A DNA stretch of 64,000 nt from Acidobacteriota bacterium (GCA_021846275.1 JAJZBZ010000004.1:1-64000), one strand, 5' to 3'; numbered from the stretch's first letter, positions 26,263 to 35,890 are shown. Numbers and translations are program-made. Notes: generated from the sequence alone by a model not told the origin.

Positions 26263-28014
26263 CTACTGCGTTGGCGGTAACTGCGCGGGTGGTGTTTGCA
26301 CGGGTGGTTCCTGGGGGATGGCGGCACCGTCGGAGCGGGGGTCGCCGGCGGCGAAGTTGACCTCGCGGCTTGCATCGCGGACGACGGCTGCGCCTTCGCC
26401 GACGGTGAAGGAGAACGGTTCGAGGAGCTTGATCTGGTGGCCGCGCGCGGTGAGTCCGGCGCGGATGTCGGCGGGGACGGTCTCTTCCATCATCACGTCG
26501 CAGCCGTCGAAGGTTTCCTTGGTGAAGCGCGGCTGTTCGAGTGCGGACTGGACGTTCATGTGGAAGTCGACGATGTTGGAGACGAACTGTGCGTGTGCCT
26601 GGGCCTGGTTCCAGCCGCCCATGATGCCGAATCCGATGTGGATGTCGCCCTTCTGCATGAAGGCGGGAATGATGGTGTGGAGCGGGCGTTTGTGGCCGTC
26701 GAGGGAGTTGGGCAGGCCGGGCGTGAGCTGGAAGCCTGCGCCGCGATTCTGGAAGGAGAAGCCGAGGCCGGGAGCGACGAAGCCGGTGCCGTAGCCGGCG
26801 TAGTTGCTCTGGATGAGCGAGACGATGTTGCCGTCCTTGTCGATGGTGGAGAGATAGATGGTCGAGTTGCCGTGCTTGTCGAGTTCGGTTTCGATCTGCG
26901 AGGGGACGACCTGGCAGGCGGCGTGCTGCATGTCGATGAGTTTGGCGCGCTGGTCGGCGAGGGATTTGCTGATGAGCTGCTGGACGGGGATGGGCGTGAA
27001 GCGCGGGTCGCCGACGTAGCGGTACATGTCGGCGTAGGCGAGTTTCTTGGCCTCGATCATGACGTGGAGCGCGGCGACGGAGTTGTGGCCGTAGTCGCTG
27101 AGGGGGAAGTGTTCCATGATGTTGAGCATGGAGAGCGCGGCGATGCCCTGGCCGTTGGGCGGCAGCTCGTAGATGGTCCAGCCGTGGTAGGTGGTGGAGA
27201 CGGGTTCGACCCACTCGGGCTGGAAGTCGCGGAAGTCTTCAAGGGTGTGGAAGCCGCCGTGGGCGCGCAGGAAGTCCACCATGACCTGGGTCATGGGTCC
27301 GTTGTAGTAGGCGTCGCGGCCGTGAGCGGCGATCTGGCGCAGAGAGTTGGCGAGGTCGGGGTTGCGGAAGAGATCGCCGGGCTGCGGCGGGTGAGACCAG
27401 ATGTCGTAGGTCTGCTTGTAGCCGGGCTGGTTGAGCAGGCGCGGGGCGATCCAGTAGCGTGCGTTGCGCTCGGCGAGCGGGAATCCGTTTTGCGCGTAGT
27501 AGATGGCCGGGGCGAGCAGTTGGCTGAAGGGCAGAGTGCCGAAGCGGGAGCGCATGGCGTCCCAGCCGGCGACGGCTCCGGGCACGTCGATGGTGTTGAC
27601 GCCGGTGTAGTCGAGGGTGGTGATGCCCTTGGCCTTGAGGGCGTCGATGGTGAGCGCTTTGGGCGACCATCCGCTGGAGTTGAGGCCGTAGAGTTTGCCG
27701 GTTCTGGCGTCGTAGTAAAGCATGAAGAGGTCGCCACCGATGCCGTTGACATAGGGCTGGACGACGCCCATGACGGCGTTGGCTGCGATGGCGGCATCGA
27801 TGGCGTTGCCGCCCTGCTCCAGGATGTGCGCGCCGGCCTGAGAGGCGAGAAACTGCGGCGTGGAGACGATGCCGAATTTGGAGACGACCATGGAGCGCGC
27901 CTGGCCGGGGACGGTCTGGAACTGCTGGGAGAACGTCTGGGCGCGGGCTGCGAGGGCAAGGGCGGAAACGAGCAGGCTGGCAACGGCGAATTTGCTGGAA
28001 AACAGGCGCTTCAT
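26263..28014 (-). CDS. ggt: Gamma-glutamyltransferase
   Basis: 583 aa from ATG 28014 ('MKRLFSSKFAVASLLVSAL', signal peptide). The track start 28311 is in the upstream non-coding region. Ntn-hydrolase features are 'EQGGNAIDAAIAANAVMGVVQPYVNGIGGDLFM' and, at the autoprocessing site, 'GNSTIYLSTIDKDGNIVSLIQSNY', where the Thr would become the new N-terminal nucleophile. 'NNRGAGF'-like and 'MGGWNQAQAH' blocks follow. The enzyme cleaves gamma-glutamyl bonds, e.g. of glutathione, in the periplasm. It stands alone; the C-terminal tail is Pro/Gln-rich. Confidence 0.92.
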   Translation of the reverse strand: MKRLFSSKFAVASLLVSALALAARAQTFSQQFQTVPGQARSMVVSKFGIVSTPQFLASQAGAHILEQGGNAIDAAIAANAVMGVVQPYVNGIGGDLFMLYYDARTGKLYGLNSSGWSPKALTIDALKAKGITTLDYTGVNTIDVPGAVAGWDAMRSRFGTLPFSQLLAPAIYYAQNGFPLAERNARYWIAPRLLNQPGYKQTYDIWSHPPQPGDLFRNPDLANSLRQIAAHGRDAYYNGPMTQVMVDFLRAHGGFHTLEDFRDFQPEWVEPVSTTYHGWTIYELPPNGQGIAALSMLNIMEHFPLSDYGHNSVAALHVMIEAKKLAYADMYRYVGDPRFTPIPVQQLISKSLADQRAKLIDMQHAACQVVPSQIETELDKHGNSTIYLSTIDKDGNIVSLIQSNYAGYGTGFVAPGLGFSFQNRGAGFQLTPGLPNSLDGHKRPLHTIIPAFMQKGDIHIGFGIMGGWNQAQAHAQFVSNIVDFHMNVQSALEQPRFTKETFDGCDVMMEETVPADIRAGLTARGHQIKLLEPFSFTVGEGAAVVRDASREVNFAAGDPRSDGAAIPQEPPVQTPPAQLPPTQ

Positions 28015-28200
28015 GCGACCTCCGACTGGAAAATCCGCAGGCGCGGGGTGGAAGCGTCGCGCCGGGAAAAGGGTTGTGCGCAAGGATAGCACGGCGAGAA
28101 GCCGGCAGGCGCGGAATCGGATGGAAACCGGATTAAAGCTATTGGATAGAGAGGCTTGTCGTTGTTTTTCATGGTTTACCTGTTTGCTATTAACCCGGTT

Positions 28201-28217
28201 ACCCCCCCCAGGGGGGT
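28201..28217. repeat. Homopolymeric C/G hairpin in the ggt upstream region
   Basis: ACCCCCC-CCA-GGGGGGT is a perfect 7-bp inverted repeat made almost only of a C8 and a G6 run, ~190 bp before the ggt start. Such tracts are prone to slippage. The rest of the 28015-28787 gap holds one repeat copy (28355-28483) and no recognisable gene. Confidence 0.6.
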
Positions 28218-28354
28218 GGTATTTATTTTCTTGCCAACGAAAAATTGGCGAAATGTTGACTGATTTGCCATCTCTGGCGCTGATCCGGCTGCCGGGATCC
28301 GGGCACAGCACGGGTCAGTTGAGATCACTATCGCACAAATGGAAATAATTGCCT

Positions 28355-28483
28355 GCCATTGAATGCGGCGGCCGCGCGCGTTCGCGCGCCACGGACAGTT
28401 GTTGCCGCCCCCGGTGGTCGCGGCCCTGCGCTTGCTGAGGACGACAGGAAAAACAAAAGCATATTCCTTTCGGGGGTGACAAC
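28355..28483 (+). repeat. Intergenic modular repeat, diverged single copy
   Basis: The order of parts is head 'gccattgaatgcggcgg', stem-loop CGCGCG-TTC-GCGCGC, 'ggtggtcgcgg', an A-rich linker and the core 'gcatattcctttcgggggtgacaac'. Several positions differ from the other copies. It lies between divergent ggt and the TonB receptor gene. From 28484 to 28787 no gene or motif was recognised. Confidence 0.7.
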
Positions 28484-28787
28484 TGGAGAGGTAGCGGCAC
28501 GACGACGGCAGTTGAGATTGGCGCTTCGCGGTTCTCCTATCACAGAAGTGAGGGTTGGGACGCGCGGTAGAAATAGGGGTTGGAATTGGGGGACGCTGAT
28601 GTATAGTAACGTCAAACGCAGGTAAAAGTGGTGACAAAAGTTTGCGAAAAGGTGACCGAAGTGTTGCCTTTGCGGATTCGGTGTCGGCACTGGTCTGACC
28701 GGAGCGGTGAGTGAGACGAAATGAAGGCCCAGTGACGGGTCTTCCTTGCAGGCGGGTGACCGCTGATTTTTTCTGGAGAGAGCGAGG

Positions 28788-31700
28788 ATGCGGGTGATGG
28801 TGCGATTGAGGATGCGTGCGGTGCGAGTGTGGGCGGTGCTGGCGGTGTTGTCGCTGGGTGTGGGCCGGGTGGCGTTGGCGCAGTCGACGGGCACGCTGCA
28901 GGGCGTGGTGACGGATGCGTCGGGCGCGGTGGTGGCCGGGGCGCAGGTGGTGGCGACGGAGACGGAGACGGGCGTGAGCCGTACGGTGGTGAGCGATAGC
29001 GCGGGCGGGTATGCGCTGCCGTCGCTGGCTCCGGGGACGTATCGGCTGGTGGTTTCGGCGCAGGGGATGGCACCGCAGACGCTGGGCGGGGTGGTGCTGG
29101 GCGTGGATTCGACGGAGCGCGTGGATGTGAAGCTGGGCGTGGCCTCGACGGCGGAGACGGTGGAGGTGACGGGCGCGGCGGAGCAGATGAATACGTCGGA
29201 TATGACAGTGGGTCAGGTGATCGGGCAGCGGACGGTGCAGCAGATTCCTCTGAACGGGCGTCACTTTCTGGATATGGGGGTGCTGATTCCGGGATCGGTG
29301 ACGGCACCGCAGAATGGGTTTTTGACGGCTCCGCTGCAGGGGCTGGGCGCGGAGTCGTTCGATACAGCGGGCAATCGTGAAGACACGGTGAACTTCATGA
29401 TCAACGGGATCAACCTGAACGACATGGTGCAGAATCAGATTACGTTTCAGCCGACGATTGCGACGGTGAGCGAGTTCAAGGTGGACAACTCGAGCCTGAG
29501 CGCGGAGTATGGGCGGGATTCTGGCGCGGTGGTGAACGTGGCGACGCGTTCGGGAACGAACGATTTTCACGGCGAGGGGTTTGATTACATCCGCAACAAC
29601 GATGTGGACGCGCGGAACTACTTCAACCCGCATCCGATTCCGATGTCGACGTTCAAGCGGAACAATCCGGGCGCGGATGTGGGCGGTCCGGTGGTGATTC
29701 CGCACATTTATGACGGACGGAACCGGACATTTTTCTTTGTGAGCTATGAGGGGCTGTTGCAGAGCCAGGGGCTGACGATCAACAGCGGCGTGCCGACGAA
29801 TGCGGAGCGCGCGACGGTGACGGACCCGATTGTCGAGAAGCTGCTGACGCTGATTCCGCAGGCGAATGACCCGACGGGATCGCGGTTTCTGGGTTCGGCG
29901 AGTTCGCCGGTGACGGTGGAGCAGTTTACGGGCGACCTGCTGCACAATATCAGCGCGACGGATCAGTTGCACGCGTACTATGCGTGGCAGCAGGACAAGA
30001 GGAACGAGCCGACGCTGCCTGGGGAGACGATTCCGAACTTTGGCGACCACAGGACGGCGCACCGGCAGATTGGGACGCTGGTGGAGACGCATGAGTTCAG
30101 CTCGAACGTGGTGAATGAGGCAAGGCTTGGCTTCAACCGGATTGCGATCAGCTTTGCGCCGAACTTTGTGGCGGACCCGGTGAGCTATGGAATCGACAAC
30201 GGAGTGACGACGGATATCGGGTTGCCGCAGGTTGAGGTGAGCAGCATTGGTCTGAACTTTGGCGGTCCGGCCGGGGAGCCGCAGGGACGGTTTGACACGA
30301 CGCTGGTCTTCTCAGACAACGTGAGCTGGCTGAAGGGCAAGCATACGATCGACATGGGCGGGGAGTTCCGGCGGTTTGTGAATGACAACTATAACCAGGA
30401 CACGAGCACGTTTGACTTCAGCACGGTGAACAGCTTTCTGGCGGATCAGGCGATTGAGTTTGTGGTGACGCCGCAGGATGTGGTGAGCCGGATATTTGAG
30501 AACTCGCTGGGCGCGTATGCGCAGGATGTGTATCGGGTGAATGCGCGGCTGTCATTGCAGTTTGGGCTGCGGTTTGACTGGGACGGGACGCCGACGGAGG
30601 GTGAGAACCGATTCGTGGGCTTCAACGCGGCGACGGAGCAGTTGCAGCGGGTGGGGACGCAGGGGTTCAGCAGCGTCTTCAACCAGAACTACAACTGGAA
30701 CCCGAGGGCTGGATTCATCTGGGACGTGACGGGAGCGGGGCGGACAGTCCTGCGCGGTGGATTTACGATGCAGAACGACGAGCCGGTGACGAACCTGGTG
30801 AGTGGCCTCGCGAGCAATCCTCCGTTTGCTACGCCGGTGCTGTTTACATCGAATGCGAAGACGCCGTATGTGACGTTTGCCAATGCCTACTCGGCGGCGA
30901 ACGGGCTGCCGACGCTGTCTCCGACGAATGTGGCGCGGAACTTCAGCGATTCGTATGTGGAGTCGTATAACTTGAATTTGCAGCAGCAGTTGCCGTGGGG
31001 ACTGGTGTCTCAGATTGCGTATGTGGGATCGCATGGGGTGCACCTGCGGCTGGCGCTGAACGAGAACCAGCCGATCAACGGGGCGCGTCCGTATGCGGCG
31101 CTGTCGGCGCAGAGTCCGTATGATCCGTCGAAGGGATTGGGCAATATCACGGAGTACGACAGCATCGGCAGCTCGCACTACAACGCGCTGTGGGCAACCC
31201 TGACGCGCCGGTTTGCCAATGGGCTGGACTTCAACACGTCGTATACGTGGTCGAAATCGATGGACCTGAACTCGCTGAGCACGCAGGGCATCATACTGCA
31301 GAACAGCTACGACCCGGCGAATAACTATGGTCTGTCAGACTTTGACGCGCGGAATCGGTGGGTGTTCAGCAGCGTGTATGCGCTGCCGTTTGGACGGAAC
31401 CGGCTGACGCATGGATGGGAGCTTTCGGCGATTGCGCAAATGCAGAGCGGCAATCCGCTGACGGTGGAGACGACCTCGTCGCTGAACGGGACGGTGGGCA
31501 CGGTAAGGCCGAATATACTCAGCGCGGTGAAGACGGAGATGACGCAACTGTCAAGCGGGGCGATCCAGTATCTGCCGCAGTCGCTGTGCTACACGGCGAC
31601 GCCGGGCTGCATCTTTTCGAGCAATGGGCAGCAGTTTGGCAACGAGCAGAGGAACTCGATCATCGGGCCGGGATTTGAGGACGTGGACTTCGCAGTGCAG

Positions 31701-31919
31701 AAGGATACGACGCTCTATAAAGGCGTGACGCTGGAGATTCGCGCCGATGCGTTCAATATCCTGAACCATCCGAACTTCGGACAGCCGCTGGCGACGATGT
31801 CGATTGGCAAGGGAACGATCACCGCGGGGAACTTCGGACAGATTGTGAATACGCGGTTCCCGGTGGGCGATGTGGGATCGTCGAGGCAGATGCAGTTGGC
31901 GGGGAGGATTTTCTTCTAA
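28788..31919 (+). CDS. TonB-dependent receptor-like outer membrane protein with carboxypeptidase-regulatory domain (Oar-like)
   Basis: 1043 aa. Signal peptide to ~residue 32 ('...ALAQ'), then a CarboxypepD_reg/Cna-B-like domain (~33-120, 'GTLQGVVTDASGAVVAGAQVVA', 'YALPSLAPGTYRLVVSA'), a plug-like region ('VQQIPLNGRHFLDMGVLIPG', 'SLSAEYGRDSGAVVNVATRSGTN') and a long beta-barrel ending in 'MQLAGRIFF' with terminal Phe. Acidobacteria carry many such proteins; they are thought to import large substrates or bind polymers. No SusD partner is present. The neighbours do not point to a substrate. Confidence 0.88.
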   Translation: MRVMVRLRMRAVRVWAVLAVLSLGVGRVALAQSTGTLQGVVTDASGAVVAGAQVVATETETGVSRTVVSDSAGGYALPSLAPGTYRLVVSAQGMAPQTLGGVVLGVDSTERVDVKLGVASTAETVEVTGAAEQMNTSDMTVGQVIGQRTVQQIPLNGRHFLDMGVLIPGSVTAPQNGFLTAPLQGLGAESFDTAGNREDTVNFMINGINLNDMVQNQITFQPTIATVSEFKVDNSSLSAEYGRDSGAVVNVATRSGTNDFHGEGFDYIRNNDVDARNYFNPHPIPMSTFKRNNPGADVGGPVVIPHIYDGRNRTFFFVSYEGLLQSQGLTINSGVPTNAERATVTDPIVEKLLTLIPQANDPTGSRFLGSASSPVTVEQFTGDLLHNISATDQLHAYYAWQQDKRNEPTLPGETIPNFGDHRTAHRQIGTLVETHEFSSNVVNEARLGFNRIAISFAPNFVADPVSYGIDNGVTTDIGLPQVEVSSIGLNFGGPAGEPQGRFDTTLVFSDNVSWLKGKHTIDMGGEFRRFVNDNYNQDTSTFDFSTVNSFLADQAIEFVVTPQDVVSRIFENSLGAYAQDVYRVNARLSLQFGLRFDWDGTPTEGENRFVGFNAATEQLQRVGTQGFSSVFNQNYNWNPRAGFIWDVTGAGRTVLRGGFTMQNDEPVTNLVSGLASNPPFATPVLFTSNAKTPYVTFANAYSAANGLPTLSPTNVARNFSDSYVESYNLNLQQQLPWGLVSQIAYVGSHGVHLRLALNENQPINGARPYAALSAQSPYDPSKGLGNITEYDSIGSSHYNALWATLTRRFANGLDFNTSYTWSKSMDLNSLSTQGIILQNSYDPANNYGLSDFDARNRWVFSSVYALPFGRNRLTHGWELSAIAQMQSGNPLTVETTSSLNGTVGTVRPNILSAVKTEMTQLSSGAIQYLPQSLCYTATPGCIFSSNGQQFGNEQRNSIIGPGFEDVDFAVQKDTTLYKGVTLEIRADAFNILNHPNFGQPLATMSIGKGTITAGNFGQIVNTRFPVGDVGSSRQMQLAGRIFF

Positions 31920-31927
31920 GCACGCTG

Positions 31928-32065
31928 GCATTGCATGCAGCAGCCGCGACCTTCGGTCGCCACGGACGATTGTGGCGCTTCCGTTGGTCGCGGTTTTGTT
32001 TGGACGGGAGACTTCGGAAAAAGCGAAAGCAGATTCCCTTCGGGAATGACAACCAAAAAAGCAAG
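31928..32065 (+). repeat. Intergenic modular repeat, single full copy
   Basis: Head GCATTGCATGCAGC, stem-loop GCGACC-TTC-GGTCGC, 'cttccgttggtcgcgg', an A-rich linker, then the core 'gcagattcccttcgggaatgacaac' (32029-32053) with the stem ATTCCC-TTC-GGGAAT. It is located between the converging TonB receptor and threonine aldolase genes. Confidence 0.85.
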
Positions 32066-32156
32066 GGCAACGGCAGAAACCACGACCGAGGCGGAAGCAG
32101 CGCCATAAGCAGATGCACGAGCCAAGCGGGTTCGCTTTGGCCTTCCTCGATGGAGT

Positions 32157-33227
32157 TCAGGTGGTGAGGAGTGAGGTGAGGATGGTGGCGGCGCGCTGGC
32201 AGTCGGAGTGGTCTGCGTCGTGGTGGGTGACGAGGCGGACGGCCTGGGGACCGATGGCGCTGGCGAGGACGCCGTGCTGGCGCAGGGCGGCGACGAGCGA
32301 GGCTGGAGTGTGGCGCGCGGCGGCGGGGTCGAGCGCGAAGATGACGATGTTGGTCTGGACGCGGGCGACATCGAGCTGGACGCCGGGAAGCGTCGCGATG
32401 GATTCGGCGAGCAGGCGTGCGTTCGCGTGGTCTTCGGCGAGGCGGGTGGTCATCTGAGTGAGCGCGATGAGTCCGGCGGCGGCGAGGACGCCGGCCTGAC
32501 GCATGCCGCCGCCGAGGGCCTTGCGATAGATGCGGGCTTCGGCCATGGCTTCGCGCGAGCCGACGAGCATGGAGCCGACGGGCGCGCCGAGTCCCTTGGA
32601 CAGGCAGAACATGACGGTGTCGAATCCGGCGGTGAGAGTGCGGACGTCGAGGCCGAGGTGGGTGGCGGCGTTGAAGACGCGGGCGCCGTCGAGGTGGGTG
32701 CGGAGGTTGCGTTTGCGCGCTTCATGCCAGATTTCTTCCAGAATGGGAAGCGGGGTGCAGACGCCGCCGCCCATGTTGTGGGTGTTTTCGATGGTGATGA
32801 GCGCGGTGTCGGCGCGGAAGCCGCCGCGTGTGAAGATGAGTGGCGCGAGGTGGCTCCAGGTGAGGATGGCGTCGGGAGTGGGGATGGGGCGAAGCTGGCA
32901 GCCGGAGAACGCGGCGGCGGTGGCCATCTCCCAGTCGAGGACGTGGGCGCGGGATTCGCAGAGGGCTTCCTGACCGGGGCGCGTGTGGAGGCGGATGGCG
33001 ATCTGGTTGCCCATGGTGCCGGTGGGCACGAAGAGCGCGGCTTCGCGAGCGAAGATTTCCGCCGCGCGGCGCTCCAGCGCGTTGACGGTGGGGTCTTCGC
33101 CGTAAACATCGTCGCCGACCTCGGCCGTGCGCATGGCCTCGCGCATGGCCGCGGTGGGCCGGGTGACGGTGTCGCTGCGGAGGTCAATGAGGGCGGCGGA
33201 GTCGGCTGCTTCGGCGGGCGTGTACAC
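32157..33227 (-). CDS. ltaE: Low-specificity L-threonine aldolase
   Basis: 356 aa if GTG 33227 is used ('VYTPAEAADSAALIDLRSDTVTRPT'), with AAGAGGA upstream. The track start 33377 would run into the next gene's promoter region and lacks similarity. PLP-fold type I signatures are 'LRSDTVTRPTAAMREAM', 'GDDVYGEDPTVNALE', 'THLDGARVFNAA' and the PLP lysine in 'CLSKGLGAPVGS'. It splits L-threonine or L-allo-threonine into glycine and acetaldehyde. HemW lies downstream on the map but upstream in transcription. Confidence 0.9.
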   Translation of the reverse strand: MYTPAEAADSAALIDLRSDTVTRPTAAMREAMRTAEVGDDVYGEDPTVNALERRAAEIFAREAALFVPTGTMGNQIAIRLHTRPGQEALCESRAHVLDWEMATAAAFSGCQLRPIPTPDAILTWSHLAPLIFTRGGFRADTALITIENTHNMGGGVCTPLPILEEIWHEARKRNLRTHLDGARVFNAATHLGLDVRTLTAGFDTVMFCLSKGLGAPVGSMLVGSREAMAEARIYRKALGGGMRQAGVLAAAGLIALTQMTTRLAEDHANARLLAESIATLPGVQLDVARVQTNIVIFALDPAAARHTPASLVAALRQHGVLASAIGPQAVRLVTHHDADHSDCQRAATILTSLLTT

Positions 33228-33292
33228 GAATGAATTGGTCCTCTTGAGGGAGATTATACGAATCTGGCGCGGGCGCAGTGCATGCGCAGCCG

Positions 33293-34618
33293 TCAGTCGG
33301 CGAGGAACTCGGCGAAGACTTCGTTGGAGATCAGGCGTCCGCGCGGCGTGAGCGTGAAGCGCTCGCCGGATTCGCATGCGAGCAGGCCGCGCTCGACGAG
33401 ATGACGCGCGACGCGCAGGGACGACTCGATGACCGCGGCGCTGAAGCGTTGTTCGAGCGCAGCGACGGAGACGCCGGAGGTGCGGCGCAGGCCGAGGAAC
33501 CAGGTCTCTTCGATCTGTCGCGCGGTGCTGAGCCAGGCCTGTTCGCTGAGAGGCGGATGCTGGTTTGCGGGCACATCAGGCGCGAGATAGTGCGCGAGGT
33601 CGGCGGTGGTGGTGAATCGAAGCGCGGCGGGTGGGTCCACATCGTCGGCGGGATGCGAATGGTTTTGCGCGGCGGCGAAGAGCATGGAGGCGGCATTGAG
33701 GCCGAAGCCGAGATAGGGCTGGCGCGACCAGTAGCGGAGATTGTGGCGCGAGGCGTGGCCGGGGCGCGCGAAGTTGGAGATTTCGTACTGCGCGAGACCG
33801 GCGGCGGCGAGTGTTTCGATGGCGGTCTCGTACATGGTGGCAATCGCGTCGTCGCCGGGCACGAGATCGGCGTGGTAGCGCGCGCCGCCGTCGAGCAGCT
33901 CGCGGCCAAGGCGGGAATCTTCGTCGATTTCGAGCATGTAGATGCTGGCGTGGGGGACGGCGGTTTCGAGGAGCACATTGAGCGATTCGCGCCAGCTCGC
34001 GAGCGTCTGTCCGGCGAGTCCGGCGAGCAGGTCGAGGTTGAGATTGTGGATGCCAGACTCGCGCAGGCGAGCGATGTCGGCGAGGACATCGGGGCGGCGA
34101 TGGAGCCTGCCGCTGACGGCGCACTCGCGATCGAGGAAGCTCTGGACGCCGAGGCTGAAGCGGTTGGCACCGCAATCGACGAGCGCGGCGAGGGTTGCGT
34201 CCGGCAACTGGGCGGGCGCGCACTCGATGGTGATCTCGGCATCGGAGGCGAGCGCGAACTCGCTGCGCAGGGCGGCGAAGATGGCCTGAAAATTTTGGGG
34301 CGAAAGCAGGACGGGCGTGCCGCCGCCGAAGTAGACGGAGTCGACCAGTTCGGGCAGATGGAGGCCGAGCCGGGCGGCGCGGGCGCGCGCGGCGCGAAGG
34401 TCGGACACGAGACGCTCGACGTAGCGATCATGCTGGCTGGCCGGGTAGACGCCGGAGGCGAAGTTGCAATAGGTGCATTTGGAGCGGCAGAACGGCACGG
34501 AAAAATAGAGGCCGAGCGTGGGCGCGGCTGGCGCGGGCACGGCTGGCGTGGGCACGGCAGAGGCTGACGGACCGGGATCGAGCGCTGCGGCTTGGGCGAT
34601 GGCGGAGCCAGTGGGCAT
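33293..34618 (-). CDS. hemW: HemW-like radical SAM protein (coproporphyrinogen III oxidase-like)
   Basis: 441 aa. The radical SAM cluster motif is 'CRSKCTYCNF' (CxxxCxYC, ~44-53), followed by 'VYFGGGTPVLL', 'NRFSLGVQSF' and the C-terminal HemN domain 'WFLGLRRTSGV'. HemW proteins act in heme trafficking rather than as true oxygen-independent oxidases. The first ~33 residues are a low-complexity Ala/Pro/Val stretch encoded by short tandem DNA repeats, so the true start may be downstream, for instance near 'LGLYFSVPF', but no clear alternative start codon was seen. Confidence 0.88.
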   Translation of the reverse strand: MPTGSAIAQAAALDPGPSASAVPTPAVPAPAAPTLGLYFSVPFCRSKCTYCNFASGVYPASQHDRYVERLVSDLRAARARAARLGLHLPELVDSVYFGGGTPVLLSPQNFQAIFAALRSEFALASDAEITIECAPAQLPDATLAALVDCGANRFSLGVQSFLDRECAVSGRLHRRPDVLADIARLRESGIHNLNLDLLAGLAGQTLASWRESLNVLLETAVPHASIYMLEIDEDSRLGRELLDGGARYHADLVPGDDAIATMYETAIETLAAAGLAQYEISNFARPGHASRHNLRYWSRQPYLGFGLNAASMLFAAAQNHSHPADDVDPPAALRFTTTADLAHYLAPDVPANQHPPLSEQAWLSTARQIEETWFLGLRRTSGVSVAALEQRFSAAVIESSLRVARHLVERGLLACESGERFTLTPRGRLISNEVFAEFLAD

Positions 34619-34678
34619 TGCAGTTTCAGTTTCTCACTTCGGTGCGCGGAAAGATTGCAGCCGTTGAGCGGAAACCGG

Positions 34679-34707
34679 CAAAGAAAACGGCTGCGCGGGG
34701 CGCAGCC
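34679..34707 (-). terminator. Intrinsic terminator after frr
   Basis: GGCTGCGC-GGG-GCGCAGCC forms a perfect 8-bp hairpin. Read on the minus strand it is followed by GTTTTCTTTG, placing a U-rich tract downstream of frr. Confidence 0.7.
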
Positions 34708-34744
34708 TTGGGTAGGTTTGGCGCGAGGTGGCGAGCCGACGGCT

Positions 34745-35332
34745 TCAGACCTGCATGATCTCGGCTTCCTTCTTTTTGGCCAGATCCTCCATGCGGCGGA
34801 TTTCGTCGTTGAGCATGGTCTGGACCTCATCCTGAGCGCGCTTCTCGTCGTCCTCGCTGACCTTCTTGTCTTTGGCGAGTTTTTTGAGGGACTCGTTGCC
34901 GTCGCGTCGGACGTTGCGCAGAGCGGTGCGATGATCCTCCAGCGCCTTGTTGAGCTGCTTGACGACTTCGCGGCGACGCTCCTCCGTCATGGGCGGAATG
35001 GGCACGCGGACCTGTTTGCCGTCGCTCTGCGGATTGAAGCCGTGCTCGGGCGCGCGCAGGGCTTTTTCAATCTCCTTGACGAGGCTCGCGTCCCAGGGCG
35101 CTACGAGGATCATGTTCGGCTCCGGCGCGCTGACCTGGGCAACCTGGTTGAGCGGGGTGGGCGTGCCGTAGTAATCGACGCGGACATTCTCCAGCAGCGC
35201 GGCCGTTGCGCGGCCCGTGCGCAGCCCAACCAGATGATGCTGGAAGTCCGCGACCGCCTTGTCCATGCGTCGCTTCAGGTCCGCATGAATCTCCTTCATC
35301 GCGGGGTTCGATGCCATAAACGATGGAGCCAT
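34745..35332 (-). CDS. frr: Ribosome recycling factor
   Basis: 195 aa from ATG 35332 with AGAGGA 8 nt upstream; ATG 35317 would give 190 aa. Typical RRF blocks are 'LRTGRATAALLENVRVDYYGTPTPLNQVAQVSAPE', 'LVAPWD', 'PPMTEERRREVVKQLNKALEDHRTALRNVRRD' and the C-terminal coiled helix. It splits post-termination ribosomes together with EF-G. Unlike in many bacteria, pyrH is not adjacent. A tandem array of intergenic repeats lies just upstream of the start. Confidence 0.96.
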   Translation of the reverse strand: MAPSFMASNPAMKEIHADLKRRMDKAVADFQHHLVGLRTGRATAALLENVRVDYYGTPTPLNQVAQVSAPEPNMILVAPWDASLVKEIEKALRAPEHGFNPQSDGKQVRVPIPPMTEERRREVVKQLNKALEDHRTALRNVRRDGNESLKKLAKDKKVSEDDEKRAQDEVQTMLNDEIRRMEDLAKKKEAEIMQV

Positions 35333-35383
35333 TGTCTCGTCCTCTTTTCTGCGAAAAACCATCTTCATTTTAACAACTGCATG

Positions 35384-35890
35384 GCATGGCATGCAGCAGC
35401 CGCGCGCTGTGCGCGTCACGGACGGTTGTTACCGCTCCCTCTGGTCGCGGGTGGAATTGGCTGAGGATGAAGCAAAAAGCAAAAAGCAGATTCCCTTCGG
35501 GAATGACAACAAAAAAGCATTGCATGCAGCGGACGCGCGCTTTGCGCGCCACCACCATTTGCGGCGCTTCCGATGGTCGCGGGTGGGTGTGGCTGAGGAT
35601 GACGGGAAAACAAAAGCAAAGACAGAAGCAGATTCCCTTCGGGAATGACAACAAAAAGGCATTGCATGCAGCGGATGCGACCTTCGGTCGCCACGATGAG
35701 TTGTGACCACTTCCGTTGGTCGCGGGTGGGTGTGGCTGAGGCTGACGGGCAAACAAAGGCAAAGACAGAAGCAGATTCCCTTCGGGAATGACAACAAAAA
35801 GGCATTGCATGAAGCGGATGCGACCTTCGGTCGCCACAATGAGTTGTGACCACTTCCGTTGGGCGCGGGTGGGCATTGGTTGGGAACGCG
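35384..35890 (+). repeat. Tandem array of the intergenic modular repeat (about 3.6 units)
   Basis: Head sequences (GCATTGCATGCAGC or close variants) begin at 35384, 35517, 35659 and 35802. Cores 'gcagattcccttcgggaatgacaac' begin at 35486, 35628 and 35771. The unit length is about 142-143 bp, with the first unit shorter (133). The last unit is truncated before its core. Stem-loops between head and core differ by unit but stay paired: GCGCGC-TGT-GCGCGT, GCGCGC-TTT-GCGCGC, GCGACC-TTC-GGTCGC. Track ORFs here ('FLLSFPKGICF' and similar) are artefacts of the repeat. Confidence 0.9.

Noticed and set aside
35384-35890. CRISPR array considered for the ~142-bp tandem repeats
   Set aside because: Units are far too long, no short repeat/unique spacer alternation exists, and no cas genes are present.
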